Notes under the pieces: model-generated
What the model saw: only the letters and a program-made list of their open reading frames with translations
Told to the model about the DNA's origin: nothing
Databases searched by the model: none
Part shown: in pieces, positions 53,845-62,042 of the stretch
Layout: the number at the start of each line of letters is the position of its first letter
How positions within the stretch are numbered: the first letter of the stretch is position 1
NCBI GenBank assembly: GCA_963828715.1
Contig: CAWHFX010000013.1
Location: forward strand, 1-64,000
Direction: 5' to 3'
Source: JAQGMV01 sp963828715
GTDB lineage: Bacteria; Pseudomonadota; Gammaproteobacteria; Burkholderiales; SG8-41
Length of the DNA stretch: 64,000 bases
Translations under genes and position numbers: made by a program

Positions 53845-55017
53845 GTGCTGATGACGATCGGCGCCTGCGGCATGTACATCGTGCCCGTGGTGTTGCCAGC
53901 GGTGCAGGCCGAGTTCGGCGTCGCACGCGCCGACGCGTCGCTGCCCTATTCGCTCCTGATGATCGGGTTCGGCATCGGCGGACTCGTCATGGGCCGCCTC
54001 GCGGATCGTTACGGCGTCATGGTGCCTCTCCTGATCGGCGGAACCTGCCTCGGCGCGGGCTTCGCCGTCGCGAGCACGACGCACACCCTCTCGAGCTACA
54101 TGCTCACGCACGGCGTGCTGATCGGTCTCATGGGAAGCGCTGCGATGTTCGCGCCGCTCATTGCCGATACATCGCTGTGGTGGGAGCGCCGACGCGGCAT
54201 CGCGGTCGCGATCTGCGCGAGCGGCAACTATCTCGGCGGCGCATTGTGGCCTCCGATCATACAGCGTTACGTCGAGCAGCTCGGATGGCGGCAGACGTAT
54301 CTCGCGCTCGGGCTCTTCTGCTTCATCGCCGTGACGGCGCTTGCGTTACTCATGCGGCGCCGGCCGCCGCTCGCACACGCCACCGCCCGTGGTCGCTCCA
54401 AAGCGGGATCGCGTGGATCGCCGTTCGGGCTTACACCCCCGCAGGCGCAGACGCTGCTCTGCATCGCGGGCGTCGGGTGCTGCGTGGCGATGTCGATGCC
54501 CCAGGTCCACATCGTCGCGTATTGCGCGGATCTCGGTTACGGCGCGGCGCGTGGCGCCGAGATGCTGTCGGTCATGCTTGCCTGCGGCATCGCGAGCCGT
54601 CTCATCTCGGGCGCGATCTGCGATCGCATCGGCGGCCTGCGCACGCTGCTCCTCGGTTCCGCGCTCCAGGGTGTCGCGCTGCTCCTCTTCCTGCCGTTCG
54701 ATTCCCTGATCTCGCTGTATGCGATCGCCGCCCTGTTCGGATTGTTTCAGGGCGGCATCGTGCCGTCGTACGCGATCATCATTCGCGAGCACTTTCCGGC
54801 ATCGGAAGCGGGCTGGCGCGTCGGGCTCGTGATCATGTGCACGCTCTTCGGCATGGCGCTCGGCGGCTGGATGTCGGGTAAGGTGTTCGACCTCACCGGG
54901 TCGTATCGCGCGGCGTTCCTGAACGGCATCGCGTGGAACGCGCTGAATCTGACGATCGCGTTCTTTCTGTTGTATCGAGCGCGCCTGACTGGCGCCCTTC
55001 GCGCGACGTCGGTGTGA
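53845..55017 (+). CDS. MFS transporter (second)
   Basis: 390 residues from ATG 53845, but this start cuts the first helix: in-frame sequence before it reads GRLLVTLVLMTIGACGMYIV back to a TGA at about 53773, with no ATG or GTG until GTG 53839. A true start upstream, perhaps in another frame lost to an indel, is likely. The rest is a clean 12-helix MFS of the oxalate/monocarboxylate type: SLLMIGFGIGGLVMGRLADR (signature loop GRLADRYG), MLTHGVLIGLMGSAAMFAPL, GIAVAICASGNYLGGALWPP and FGLFQGGIVPSYAIIIREHF (second signature). Inner membrane; likely uptake of a carboxylate. Confidence 0.8.
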   Translation: MLMTIGACGMYIVPVVLPAVQAEFGVARADASLPYSLLMIGFGIGGLVMGRLADRYGVMVPLLIGGTCLGAGFAVASTTHTLSSYMLTHGVLIGLMGSAAMFAPLIADTSLWWERRRGIAVAICASGNYLGGALWPPIIQRYVEQLGWRQTYLALGLFCFIAVTALALLMRRRPPLAHATARGRSKAGSRGSPFGLTPPQAQTLLCIAGVGCCVAMSMPQVHIVAYCADLGYGAARGAEMLSVMLACGIASRLISGAICDRIGGLRTLLLGSALQGVALLLFLPFDSLISLYAIAALFGLFQGGIVPSYAIIIREHFPASEAGWRVGLVIMCTLFGMALGGWMSGKVFDLTGSYRAAFLNGIAWNALNLTIAFFLLYRARLTGALRATSV

Positions 55018-55084
55018 TGAGGCCGGATGCGCGCGCCTCGCCCGAGGCGCACGCGAGGTCGTCATCGCGTTAGACTAAGGCGAA

Positions 55085-55170
55085 GGAAGGGAGGTTACGG
55101 AGGGAAACCATGGTTTCCCTCTGTTCCGTAGGGCGGCGAGGCCCGAGCCGGAGGCAAGCGCCGCCCCCAC
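55085..55170. repeat. Intergenic repeat, copy C, with a 22-base perfect palindrome
   Basis: GGAAGGGAGGTTACGGAGGG and AAACC match 36364-36390. The centre, 55100-55121 (gagggaaaccatggtttccctc), is a perfect palindrome. The right part, GGCGAGGCCCGAGCC to GCGCCGCC, matches the end of the 36.5 kb repeat. Lies between the MFS and PNPOx genes. Confidence 0.55.
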
Positions 55171-55188
55171 ACTGAGGGAGCCGAATGC

Positions 55189-55722
55189 ATGGCGAGCTAC
55201 TATCCATCCATCACTGACGAGCAGGCGGCGCTGATCCGCAACGCCACGATGTTTTTCGTCGCGAGCGCGGACCCGGAGCTCGCGAGCGGCCCCGATGGAA
55301 CGGGCCCCGTGAACGTTTCGCCCAAGGGCGGCGTCGTGCTGCATATTCTCGACCGCAACCGCGTCGCCTATCTCGACTACCGCGGGTCGGGCAATGAAAC
55401 GGCCCGGCACTGTTCCGCAGGCGGCCCGATCACCGTGATGGTCTGCTCGTTCGAGGAGCAGGACGCCGCGGTCGTTCGCCTGTTCGGCACGGCCCGCGCG
55501 ACCGCGCTTGCCGATTCACCGCTTGCGCAGCTCTTGCGCGCACACCCGGCGGAGGAGGTGAAAGGACCGGCGCGGCAGGTGATCGAGATTCACGTCGAAA
55601 AGACGGTGACGAGCTGCGGCTATGGGGTGCCCGTGATGCAGTTCGTACGGCAGCGGCGGATAGCCGACCGCGGGCGCCGTTACAAGCAAGCCAACGCCCC
55701 GCGCGTTGCGGTTTCGACGTAG
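55189..55722 (+). CDS. Pyridoxamine 5'-phosphate oxidase-like flavin-binding protein
   Basis: 177 residues, ATG 55189. Split-barrel FMN-binding fold: YYPSITDEQAALIRNATMFF, VASADPELASGPDGTGPVNV, SPKGGVVLHILDRNRVAYLD and YRGSGNETARHCSAGGPITV; the SPKG and RGSGNETARH stretches are the FMN contacts of this branch (general stress or pyridoxamine oxidase-related proteins). The C-terminal half ends EIHVEKTVTSCGYGVPVMQF. Cytosolic; a role in pyridoxal phosphate synthesis is not implied by the family name. First gene of the CoA-transferase/thiolase cassette: the next gene starts 23 bases later. Confidence 0.85.
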   Translation: MASYYPSITDEQAALIRNATMFFVASADPELASGPDGTGPVNVSPKGGVVLHILDRNRVAYLDYRGSGNETARHCSAGGPITVMVCSFEEQDAAVVRLFGTARATALADSPLAQLLRAHPAEEVKGPARQVIEIHVEKTVTSCGYGVPVMQFVRQRRIADRGRRYKQANAPRVAVST

Positions 55723-55745
55723 AGAATACTGGAGGAGCGCGTCAG

Positions 55746-56993
55746 ATGAGCGGGGTTTACGAAGGCCTCACGGTGATTGAGCTTGCCGATCGCCGTAACC
55801 AGTGGGCGGGCAAGCTCCTGTCGGATGGCGGCGCGCGCGTGATCCAGATCGAGCCCATCCAGGGCAGTCCCGGCCGCTGGTGCGGCCCCTTCGTGGAAGA
55901 CAAAGTCGACCCCGACCGCTGCCTCGACTACTGGTGGAACAACACCGGCAAGCAGAGCGTGGCGCTCGATCTCGAGCGCAAGCCGGCCCAGGATCTCGCT
56001 GCGGAAGCTTCTCGCCCGCGCCGACGTCTTCCTCGAGAGCACGGCGCCCGGCACGCTGCGAAAGTTCGGCCTCGACTACGCCGTCCGTCGCCGGCAATCG
56101 TGCGCTGATCTACGCCTCGCTCACCGACTTCGGTCAGGACGGGCCGTGGCGCGACTATCAGATGAACGATGCCGCGCACCTCGCGCTCGGCGGCCAGATG
56201 TCGAGCACGGGCTATTCGGATCCGAAGGTCACGCCGATCGGCGGTAAGGGCCATCAGGCGTGGCACATGGGCTGCGCATTCGTGCTCCACGGCATCACCG
56301 TGGCGCTGTTCGACCGCATGACGTCCGGCGAAGGGCCAGTACATCGACGTCTCGATCCACGACGCCTGCGCGATCGGCACCGAGGCCGCGGTGCCGCAGT
56401 GGATGTACTACGGCTCGACGATGTACCGCCAGACCGGCATGCATGCGCAATCCCAGGCGGCAGCCGCCCCTGCAGCTGCCGACTGCCGACGGCAAGTACA
56501 TGATCGCCGTCATGCAGAACTTCGGCGCGCGCGTATGGGAGAAGCTGATCGAGTGGATGGACGAAAAAGGCGTGACCGGCGAGTTGCACGACCCGAAGTA
56601 TCAGGACGAGGCGTTCCGCACGTCCGAATACCGCACCGGCAATGTCATCCGCGACGCGATCGCGCGCCTGATCGCCGCCAGCAACGGCGAGGAGTGCTTC
56701 CATCGCGCGCAGTCGTACGGCATCTCGTGGGGTCTCGTGCATGCCGCCGAAGAGAACTACGACATCCCGCACTACCAGCAGCGCGACTACTGGCGCTCGA
56801 TCGAGCATCCGGAGATCGGTCGCGCCATTCCCTATCCGCGCGGACCGGTTTGCGTGCGATGCGATTGCAAATCGAGCCGCGAGGCCGCGCACCTCATCTC
56901 GGCGAGCACACGCGGCAAGTGCTCCAGCAGGATCTGGGCTTGAGCGACGAAGACGATCGCGTCATTGCCGCGGCATCGGGAGCGATACGATGA
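55746..56993 (+). pseudogene. CaiB/BaiF CoA-transferase, subunit 1 (BbsE-like, no catalytic Asp), frameshifted
   Basis: ATG 55746. Frame 1: YEGLTVIELADRRNQWAGKL, LSDGGARVIQIEPIQGSPGR, NNTGKQSVALDLERKPAQDL. Near 56010 the frame changes: ADVFLESTAPGTLRKFGLDY, then NRALIYASLTDFGQDGPWRD, GKGHQAWHMGCAFVLHGITV. After 56330: QYIDVSIHDACAIGTEAAVP. After 56460: DGKYMIAVMQNFGARVWEKL, ENYDIPHYQQRDYWRSIEHP, and last VLQQDLGLSDEDDRVIAAAS to TGA 56993. About 415 residues. In the helix AWHMGCAFVLHGI, the family's Asp, four residues before this Gly, is missing (Ala), while the rest of the segment is sound. Overlaps subunit 2 by ATGA. Confidence 0.75.
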
Positions 56994-58359
56994 ACACGAA
57001 ATCCCCTGCGCGTCCCGGCGTCCTGAGCGGCATCCGCGTTCTCGACTTCACCTGGAAGACCGTCGGCCCGTGGGCGCCGCGCCTGCTCACGCACTACGGC
57101 GCCGAGGTGATTCACGTCGAGCGCGCCGGCGGCTATGACGATCATCGCTACAACGCGACGCCGAGCATCGTCAGCGACGAGCCGAAGGCGGCGCAGCTGC
57201 CGGGAACGAAAAAGGTTTACGCGGACCCGCAATTCAACACGCTCCGCGACGAGACGGCCGAGCAGTCCCCGGGGGAGAAGAAGCTCTACGCCGCTCCGTA
57301 CTTCAACACGCTGCATCACGGCAAGCTCGCGATCAGCCTCAACACGCGCAACCCGGAGGGCCTGAAGATCGTCGAGCGCCTCATCGGCATCTGCGACGCA
57401 CTCGTCGAGAACTTCAGCGCCGAGGTCCTCCCGAACTGGGGCCTCACCTGGGAGCGCATCCACCAGCTCAATCCGCGGCTCGTGTACATGAGCACGTCGG
57501 GCTTCGGGCACTCCGGCGACTGGAAAGGCTATCGCAGCTTCGGGCCGACCGCCGCAGCGCAGTCCGGCATCTCGCTCGCCTCCGGACTGCCCGGGCAAGC
57601 CGCCCGCGGGCTGGGGCTTCTCGTATCTCGACGTGATGGGCGGCTGGATGGGCGGCCTCGCGCTGATGCAGGGGCTGCTGCAGGCGAAGAAGACCGGCAA
57701 GGGGTTCTACATCGATTACGCGGTGACCGAAGGCGCGATGTCGATGATGGGCACCTACATGCTCGACTATCAGGTGAACGGCCGGCGCACGCGCCGCCCG
57801 GATTTCCCGCCCGGCAACCGTTCGCTGTTCCCGGCGGTCGCGCCGCACAACACGTACCGCTGCGCCGGCAAGGATCGCGTCGGGCAGGACTGGTGGGTGT
57901 TCATCGCGTGCGAGACGCAGGCGCAGTTCGAGTCGCTGTGCGCGGTCATGGATCAGCCGGGGCTCGCGCTCGATCCGAAGTTCGCGACCAACGAAGCACG
58001 CGTGACCCATCAGGATGAGCTCGATGCGATCGTCGGCCGCTGGACGCGCGCGCGGCGGCGTTACGACATCATGCGCAAGTGCCAGGCGGCGGGCATCATC
58101 GCCGCGGTGGTGCAGAGCGCCGAAGATCGCGTCGAGTACGATCCGCAACTGCAGCACCGCGAGATGCATCCCGATCATCGATCATCCGGAGCTCGGCGAC
58201 TGTCCGTACGAAGGCTATCCGGTGAAGCTGTCGCGCACGCCGGCGTTCGTGCACGGACGCGCGCCGACGCTGGCCGAGCACAACCAGTACGTCTACGGCG
58301 AGCTGCTCGGCATGAGCGACGCGGAGATTGCCGGGCTGCGCGAACGCGAAGTGATCTGA
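56990..58359 (+). pseudogene. CaiB/BaiF CoA-transferase, subunit 2 (BbsF-like, Asp present), frameshifted
   Basis: ATG 56990 overlaps the stop of subunit 1. Family module LSGIRVLDFTWKTVGPWAPR, HYGAEVIHVERAGG, NTLHHGKLAISLNTRNPEGL, CDALVENFSAEVLPNWGLTW and VYMSTSGFGHSGDWKGYRSF, then a frame change near 57600. After it, FSYLDVMGGWMGGLALMQGL (catalytic Asp in LDVMGG, codon at 57630), KTGKGFYIDYAVTEGAMSMM and FIACETQAQFESLCAVMDQP. A last change near 58165: PELGDCPYEGYPVKLSRTPA. About 457 residues, with an insertion after residue 50 compared with FldA-type enzymes. Probably forms a heteromeric CoA-transferase with subunit 1. Confidence 0.75.
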
Positions 58360-58376
58360 GGGCGCCTGACATCAAG

Positions 58377-58470
58377 ACTTCCCTCGCCCCCGTCGCGGAG
58401 AGAGAGGGCAGCACCTGACCAAAATACTTCCCTCGCCCCCGTTGTGGGGGAGAGGGTCAGGGTGAGGGGG
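58377..58470. repeat. Two direct copies of a CCCTCGCCCCCG intergenic repeat
   Basis: ACTTCCCTCGCCCCCG occurs exactly at 58377-58392 and 58426-58441, each followed by a complementary GGGGAGAGGG-type arm (GGAGAGAGAGGG and GGGGGAGAGGG). Related to 12760-12800 and 32889-32930. Lies between the CoA-transferase and thiolase genes. Confidence 0.6.
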
Positions 58471-58491
58471 CATTTTGACGGAGACGCAGCT

Positions 58492-59698
58492 ATGGCAGTT
58501 CGCTTCGACCGGGAGCGGCTTGGCTCCCTGAAGGACACGCGTGGCCATCGTCGGCGTGGGTGAGACCGACTACGGCGCCGACTACCGTGGCGCCGGCGGG
58601 CAGGCCGCCAGGAAGGGCGAGGCCCGCTACGACTCGTACACGCTGGCTTCGCAGGCGCTGAAGCGCGCGCTCGACGATGCGGGGCTCACGAAGGACGACA
58701 TCGACGGCCTGTGCACCGGGCCACACTCTGTCGGGCGAGCGCGCCAGCGAGCTGTGGGGCCTGAATCCGCGCTGGAGCGGCGGCGGTGACGCGGCGCAGT
58801 GCATCATCGAAGCGGCGATGGCGATCAACTGCGGGCTGTGCACGACGGTGGCGCTGGTGTATGGCAACGCGCAGCGCTCGATGGACACGGCGTACGGCGG
58901 CGCGCGGGTGACGGGCGGCGGCATTACGTCGTACTTCTACTACGCGCCATGGGGCCTCACGTCGCAGGGCGCGCTCTACGCGCTGTTCTTCCAGCGCCAC
59001 AAGCTCCTCTACGGCACGACCGAGGAGCAGCTCGGCGCCATCGCGGTGGCGTTCCGCAAGCACGCGTGCATGAACCCCAACGCGGTCATGCAGAAGCCGC
59101 TCACGATCGAGGACTATCTGAAGGCGCCGTACGTCGCGGAACCGCTGCGCCTCTTCGACTACTGCCTCATCAACGACGGCGGCGTCGCGATCATCGTGCG
59201 CCGCGCCGACATGGCGAAGGACCTCAGGCACAAGCCCGTCATGGTGAGCGGCTTCGGCTGGTCCGAGGAGAACGTCGATGCGACGCAGCTCCGGCCGCGT
59301 CTCAAAGACTTCTATCACACGGCGCCACCGCGACGTGGCCGCACAGGTCTATCCGATGGCGGGCGTCACGCCGAAGGACGTCGACGTGTTCGCCACCTAC
59401 GACAGCTTCAGCGTGCATTTGCTCGCCTCGCTCGAAGGTTTCGGCTTCTGCAAGGAAGGCGAAGGCGGTGCGTTCGTGCAGAACGGACGCATCGAAATCG
59501 GCGGCGAGCTGCCGTGCAACACGAGCGGCGGCATGCTCTCCGAGAGCTACATGCAGAGCTGGAACCACCAGCCCGAGCTCGTGCGCCAGTTACGGGGCGG
59601 CCTGGGCGCGCGTCAGGTGAAGGGCGCCGAGGTCGGCGCAGTACGTGCACGACGTCGCGGGCAAGTGCAAGAGCATCATCTACACGAAAGGGAGCTGA
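58492..59698 (+). pseudogene. Thiolase-like protein (BbsB/lipid-transfer thiolase type), frameshifted
   Basis: ATG 58492 (MAVRFDRERLGSLKDT). After an indel: VAIVGVGETDYGADYRGAGG, QALKRALDDAGLTKDDIDGL. After a second near 58725: LWGLNPRWSGGGDAAQCIIE, AAMAINCGLCTTVALVYGNA, EQLGAIAVAFRKHACMNPNA, LRLFDYCLINDGGVAIIVRR. After a third near 59320: RDVAAQVYPMAGVTPKDVDV, SFSVHLLASLEGFGFCKEGE, GELPCNTSGGMLSESYMQSW. A fourth near 59630 leads to YVHDVAGKCKSIIYTKGS and TGA 59698. The NTSGGMLSES stretch stands where thiolases have NxxGGxxxxGHP, so the usual His is gone, as in thiolase-like subunits that pair with a DUF35 protein. About 400 residues. Confidence 0.75.
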
Positions 59699-59702
59699 AG
59701 CG

Positions 59703-60119
59703 ATGGCCACCGCGCGTCCGGTCCGCTCGATGGACCCGTATGCCGAGCAGTTCTGGGCATACACGCAGAAGAAGGAGCTCCGGCTCCAGAAGTGCTCGGA
59801 GTGCGGCAAGTTCCGCTGGCCGCCCGGGCCGACGTGCGACAAGTGCCTCTCCGACAATGCCGAGTGGGCCGCGGTCGCCGGCCGCGGCAAGGTGCTCTCG
59901 TGGACGACGTTCCGCCGCAAATACTTCGACGAGTACCCGGCGCCACACACCGTCATCGTTCTCGAGCTCGACGAAGGGCCGCTGTTCGTCTCCTATCCCG
60001 TCGGCATCGATGCCAGCGACCTGCGCGAGAGCATGGTGCTCACGCTGCGCTGGACGGATGGCCAGGACAGGTTCGGGGAATACAACCTGCCGGTGTTTGG
60101 GCCTGCCGCTGCAGGGTAG
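59703..60119 (+). CDS. DUF35 zinc-ribbon OB-fold protein (BbsA-like)
   Basis: 138 residues from ATG 59703, four bases after the thiolase stop (GGGAGCTGAAGCG covers the site). A rubredoxin-like zinc ribbon near the N-terminus, LQKCSECGKFRWPPGPTCDK and CLS (CxxC...CxxC), then an OB fold: VAGRGKVLSWTTFRRKYFDE, APHTVIVLELDEGPLFVSYP, LRESMVLTLRWTDGQDR. DUF35 proteins form complexes with thiolase-like partners, delivering or holding the acyl-CoA (BbsA-BbsB in benzylsuccinate degradation, ChsH2-Ltp2 in steroid side-chain cleavage). The gene order here matches such a partner pair. Cytosolic. Undamaged. Confidence 0.9.
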   Translation: MATARPVRSMDPYAEQFWAYTQKKELRLQKCSECGKFRWPPGPTCDKCLSDNAEWAAVAGRGKVLSWTTFRRKYFDEYPAPHTVIVLELDEGPLFVSYPVGIDASDLRESMVLTLRWTDGQDRFGEYNLPVFGPAAAG

Positions 60120-60446
60120 TGGTTTTCCGAGTGGCCCGATCGAGGCTGCAAAGCCCGCGCCGACAGCGGTGAGCGCGGGGCCGATGGTCGCGCTCGTATG
60201 GCTCTGGACCTTGAGAGAAGCTTCGATTCGCGCGAGGCCATTCTACGCAACCCGCGGATACAGACCTTTCGAGCAATGCTGGCGGGGCCGACCGAGAGTG
60301 CCGCTTGGTTCTCGGCCTGCTTCGGTAGCTCAACGTTCACGGAACGCGATCGACGCCGAGACCGTCGCGAGTCGCCTAACTCAGGAGCAAACCTGACCGC
60401 TAGGTCGCGATCGCTGGGCTCCGAGCGTGCAACCGCAACATAACGG
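60120..60446. other. Intergenic region, possible acetyltransferase remnant
   Basis: About 330 bases with no complete gene. The plus-strand stretch at about 60210-60290 reads REASIRARPFYATRGYRPFE, which resembles the C-terminal NxxARxFYExxGFxxxE motif of GNAT acetyltransferases, with nothing upstream to complete it. It may be a gene relic. Confidence 0.3.
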
Positions 60447-60809
60447 CTAAAGTCTATACGGCACGCGGATGCCTGGAGCATCCGGCGTGAAATCCTTCGT
60501 ATTGCGGGTGACAAGCACCAAGTTTTCGACTTGTGCGCTCGCAAGAATGATCGCGTCCGGGACGCTGATCTTCGCACCGCGGCGTATGAGCACTGCCTTG
60601 TCAGCGATCCGTTCAGTGAGTTCTATTCGCTCGAAGCTGGACAGAAATTTGCGGGTCGCCGCCTCCAGGCCGGCTTTCGCACCAACCAGCACCTCGATCC
60701 AGGAGATCACACTGATTGCGGGACGCTCGTAACGTTCGACTTCCGCTTTAGCGACCGCAATGCCGTTGAGATAGTCGATGAGAATGTTCGTATCGAACAG
60801 TGCCCTCAA
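60447..60809 (-). CDS. PIN-domain toxin (VapC-type ribonuclease)
   Basis: 120 residues from TTG 60809, chosen because AAGGAG lies eight bases upstream and the product opens with MRALFDTNILIDYLNG, the normal start of VapC; an in-frame GTG at 60818 is possible. Acidic metal-site residues: Asp6 in LFDTN, Glu in VISWIEVLVGAKAGL, Asp in ISVPDAIILASAQ and Asp in LVTRNTKDF. An endoribonuclease that would cut a specific RNA when free of its antitoxin. The stop of the antitoxin gene overlaps its start as TTGA, so the two are co-translated. Complete and intact. Confidence 0.9.
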   Translation of the reverse strand: MRALFDTNILIDYLNGIAVAKAEVERYERPAISVISWIEVLVGAKAGLEAATRKFLSSFERIELTERIADKAVLIRRGAKISVPDAIILASAQVENLVLVTRNTKDFTPDAPGIRVPYRL

Positions 60810-61030
60810 CGCAGCCACTCCTTGCGCAGCCGGCGCTGAAGGGAGAGTCCGTCCTGTCGTGACCCTGCGCGCTTCCAAAGGCCGAACGCTTCTTCCCGTG
60901 CGGGCACGTTCTCCTGCAAATAGCGCTCTACGGCCTGTCGAATCATCTCGGCGCGCGACAATTTGCGGCTGCGTCCGAGACGTTCGAGCTCCTCTACCTG
61001 CCGGTCAGGCAAATCTATGATGGTTCGCAT
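60806..61030 (-). CDS. Ribbon-helix-helix antitoxin (VapB partner)
   Basis: 74 residues from ATG 61030. MRTIIDLPDRQVEELERLGR, then SRKLSRAEMIRQAVERYLQE is a ribbon-helix-helix DNA-binding domain of the CopG/MetJ type, which makes a dimer and represses its own operon. The C-terminal tail (FGLWKRAGSRQDGLSLQRRL) would wrap around the toxin's active site. It ends in a TTGA overlap with the VapC gene. Repeated GCATGAT sequences just before its start are the natural operator candidates. Confidence 0.9.
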   Translation of the reverse strand: MRTIIDLPDRQVEELERLGRSRKLSRAEMIRQAVERYLQENVPAREEAFGLWKRAGSRQDGLSLQRRLRKEWLR

Positions 61031-61067
61031 GCATGATCATGATGAATGATGACGGTGCATGATATCA
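61031..61067. promoter_or_regulatory. Candidate operator of the toxin-antitoxin operon
   Basis: GCATGAT occurs at 61031-61037 and 61057-61063, separated by 26 bases start to start. Between and beside them lie the palindromes ATGATCAT (61033-61040), TCATGA (61038-61043) and TGATATCA (61060-61067). Such paired short palindromes directly upstream of an RHH antitoxin gene are typical autoregulatory sites. Confidence 0.45.
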
Positions 61068-61115
61068 CGCGCAGCCGGCAGCGCCACATGGCCGCGCTGC
61101 TCGCCCGCCATCCCG

Positions 61116-61244
61116 ATGACGAACGATCGCATCGATTCACTCGCGGGACGTGTCGCCGCGCTTGAGAGTCGCGCTCATGATGACTTAAGCTTCTTCGACT
61201 CGATGACTCAACGAGCGCGATCGACCGAACAACTCGCGCGTTAA
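61116..61244 (+). CDS. Possible 42-residue SlyX-like coiled-coil protein
   Basis: ATG 61116 reads MTNDRIDSLAGRVAALESRA, then HDDLSFFDSMTQRARSTEQL, ending at TAA 61244. The opening with Arg/Leu heptads resembles the start of SlyX proteins (about 70 residues), so this may be a shortened or frameshifted one. No clear ribosome site. The gene downstream starts 12 bases later with its own strong site. Confidence 0.3.
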   Translation: MTNDRIDSLAGRVAALESRAHDDLSFFDSMTQRARSTEQLAR

Positions 61245-61256
61245 AGGAGGTTATGC

Positions 61257-61989
61257 GTGGACACCGCAATCAAGGCGGAATGGTACGATCTCGACGATGC
61301 CGACCGGGCACCATTTCTCGACTGGCTGCACGGGCATCATCTGCCCGCATTGCAGGCCCGGCCCGGTCATATCTGGATCGGTCACTACAGCCGGGCGCCG
61401 CAAACCGGTAAGACCAATCCACCGGGCTATCCAGCCCGTGTCGAGACCGACGATCCGGAGGTTCCCCGCGGGTCGCAGTATCTTCTGGTGACGGCCGCCG
61501 CGTCACCGGACGTGTTCTTCGACCCGAACGCGACGGCGGAAGACGGACGCCGAAACTGAAGCTCTGCTCGCCAAGCGCAAGGAGTACCGTTTCTCGATCT
61601 TCATCGAGGAGACGAGGGTGAGCGGACCCGATTGGTACCGGCACTTGCCTGGCACCGGCGCGCCGCCGGCAATCCAGCTCGGCAATTACCTGACCAGCAA
61701 TCAGACCGACGATCTCGATCTGGGTATGTGGTACCGGCAGATGAAGCTGCCACAGGTCACGCGGGCGCGCGGCTGCATCGGCGCACGCAAGCTGGTGTCG
61801 ATCGTCGGCTGGGCCAAGCATGGCATCCTCTACGAGTTCATGGAGATGGAACCCGGCGAGGAGAATTTCGAGCAGCGTTTTCGCGACGCCGGTCTCAACG
61901 AAAGATGGACCGGCCGTCACGTTCTGAAGATCGTCGTGCATGCACCTTACGGCCCGCATGCCGGCCCCCGCATCTGGCCGCCGGTGTAG
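61257..61989 (+). pseudogene. EthD/Dabb-like protein with two similar halves, one frameshift
   Basis: GTG 61257 with AAAGGAGG six bases upstream; ATG 61253 is too close to the site and in another frame. First half: KAEWYDLDDADRAPFLDWLH, GHHLPALQARPGHIWIGHYS and RGSQYLLVTAAASPDVFFDP. One indel near 61550 (the frame as written stops at 61559); then LAKRKEYRFSIFIEETRVSG, NYLTSNQTDDLDLGMWYRQM, KLPQVTRARGCIGARKLVSI, VGWAKHGILYEFMEMEP, ending at TAG 61989. Both halves resemble small ferredoxin-like dimeric alpha/beta barrel domains that bind or alter small polyketide-like or aromatic compounds. About 243 residues. Annotated elsewhere only as a hypothetical protein of this kind, to my knowledge. Confidence 0.6.
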
Positions 61990-62042
61990 GATCAGGGAAG
62001 TCATCGTCCATGTCGATCGATGACGGCTTCTGGGCGCGAGCG

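Noticed and set aside
55746..59698. Programmed frameshifting in the CoA-transferase and thiolase genes
   Set aside because: The breaks occur at many unrelated places with different direction and no shared slippery motif; sequencing indels are simpler.
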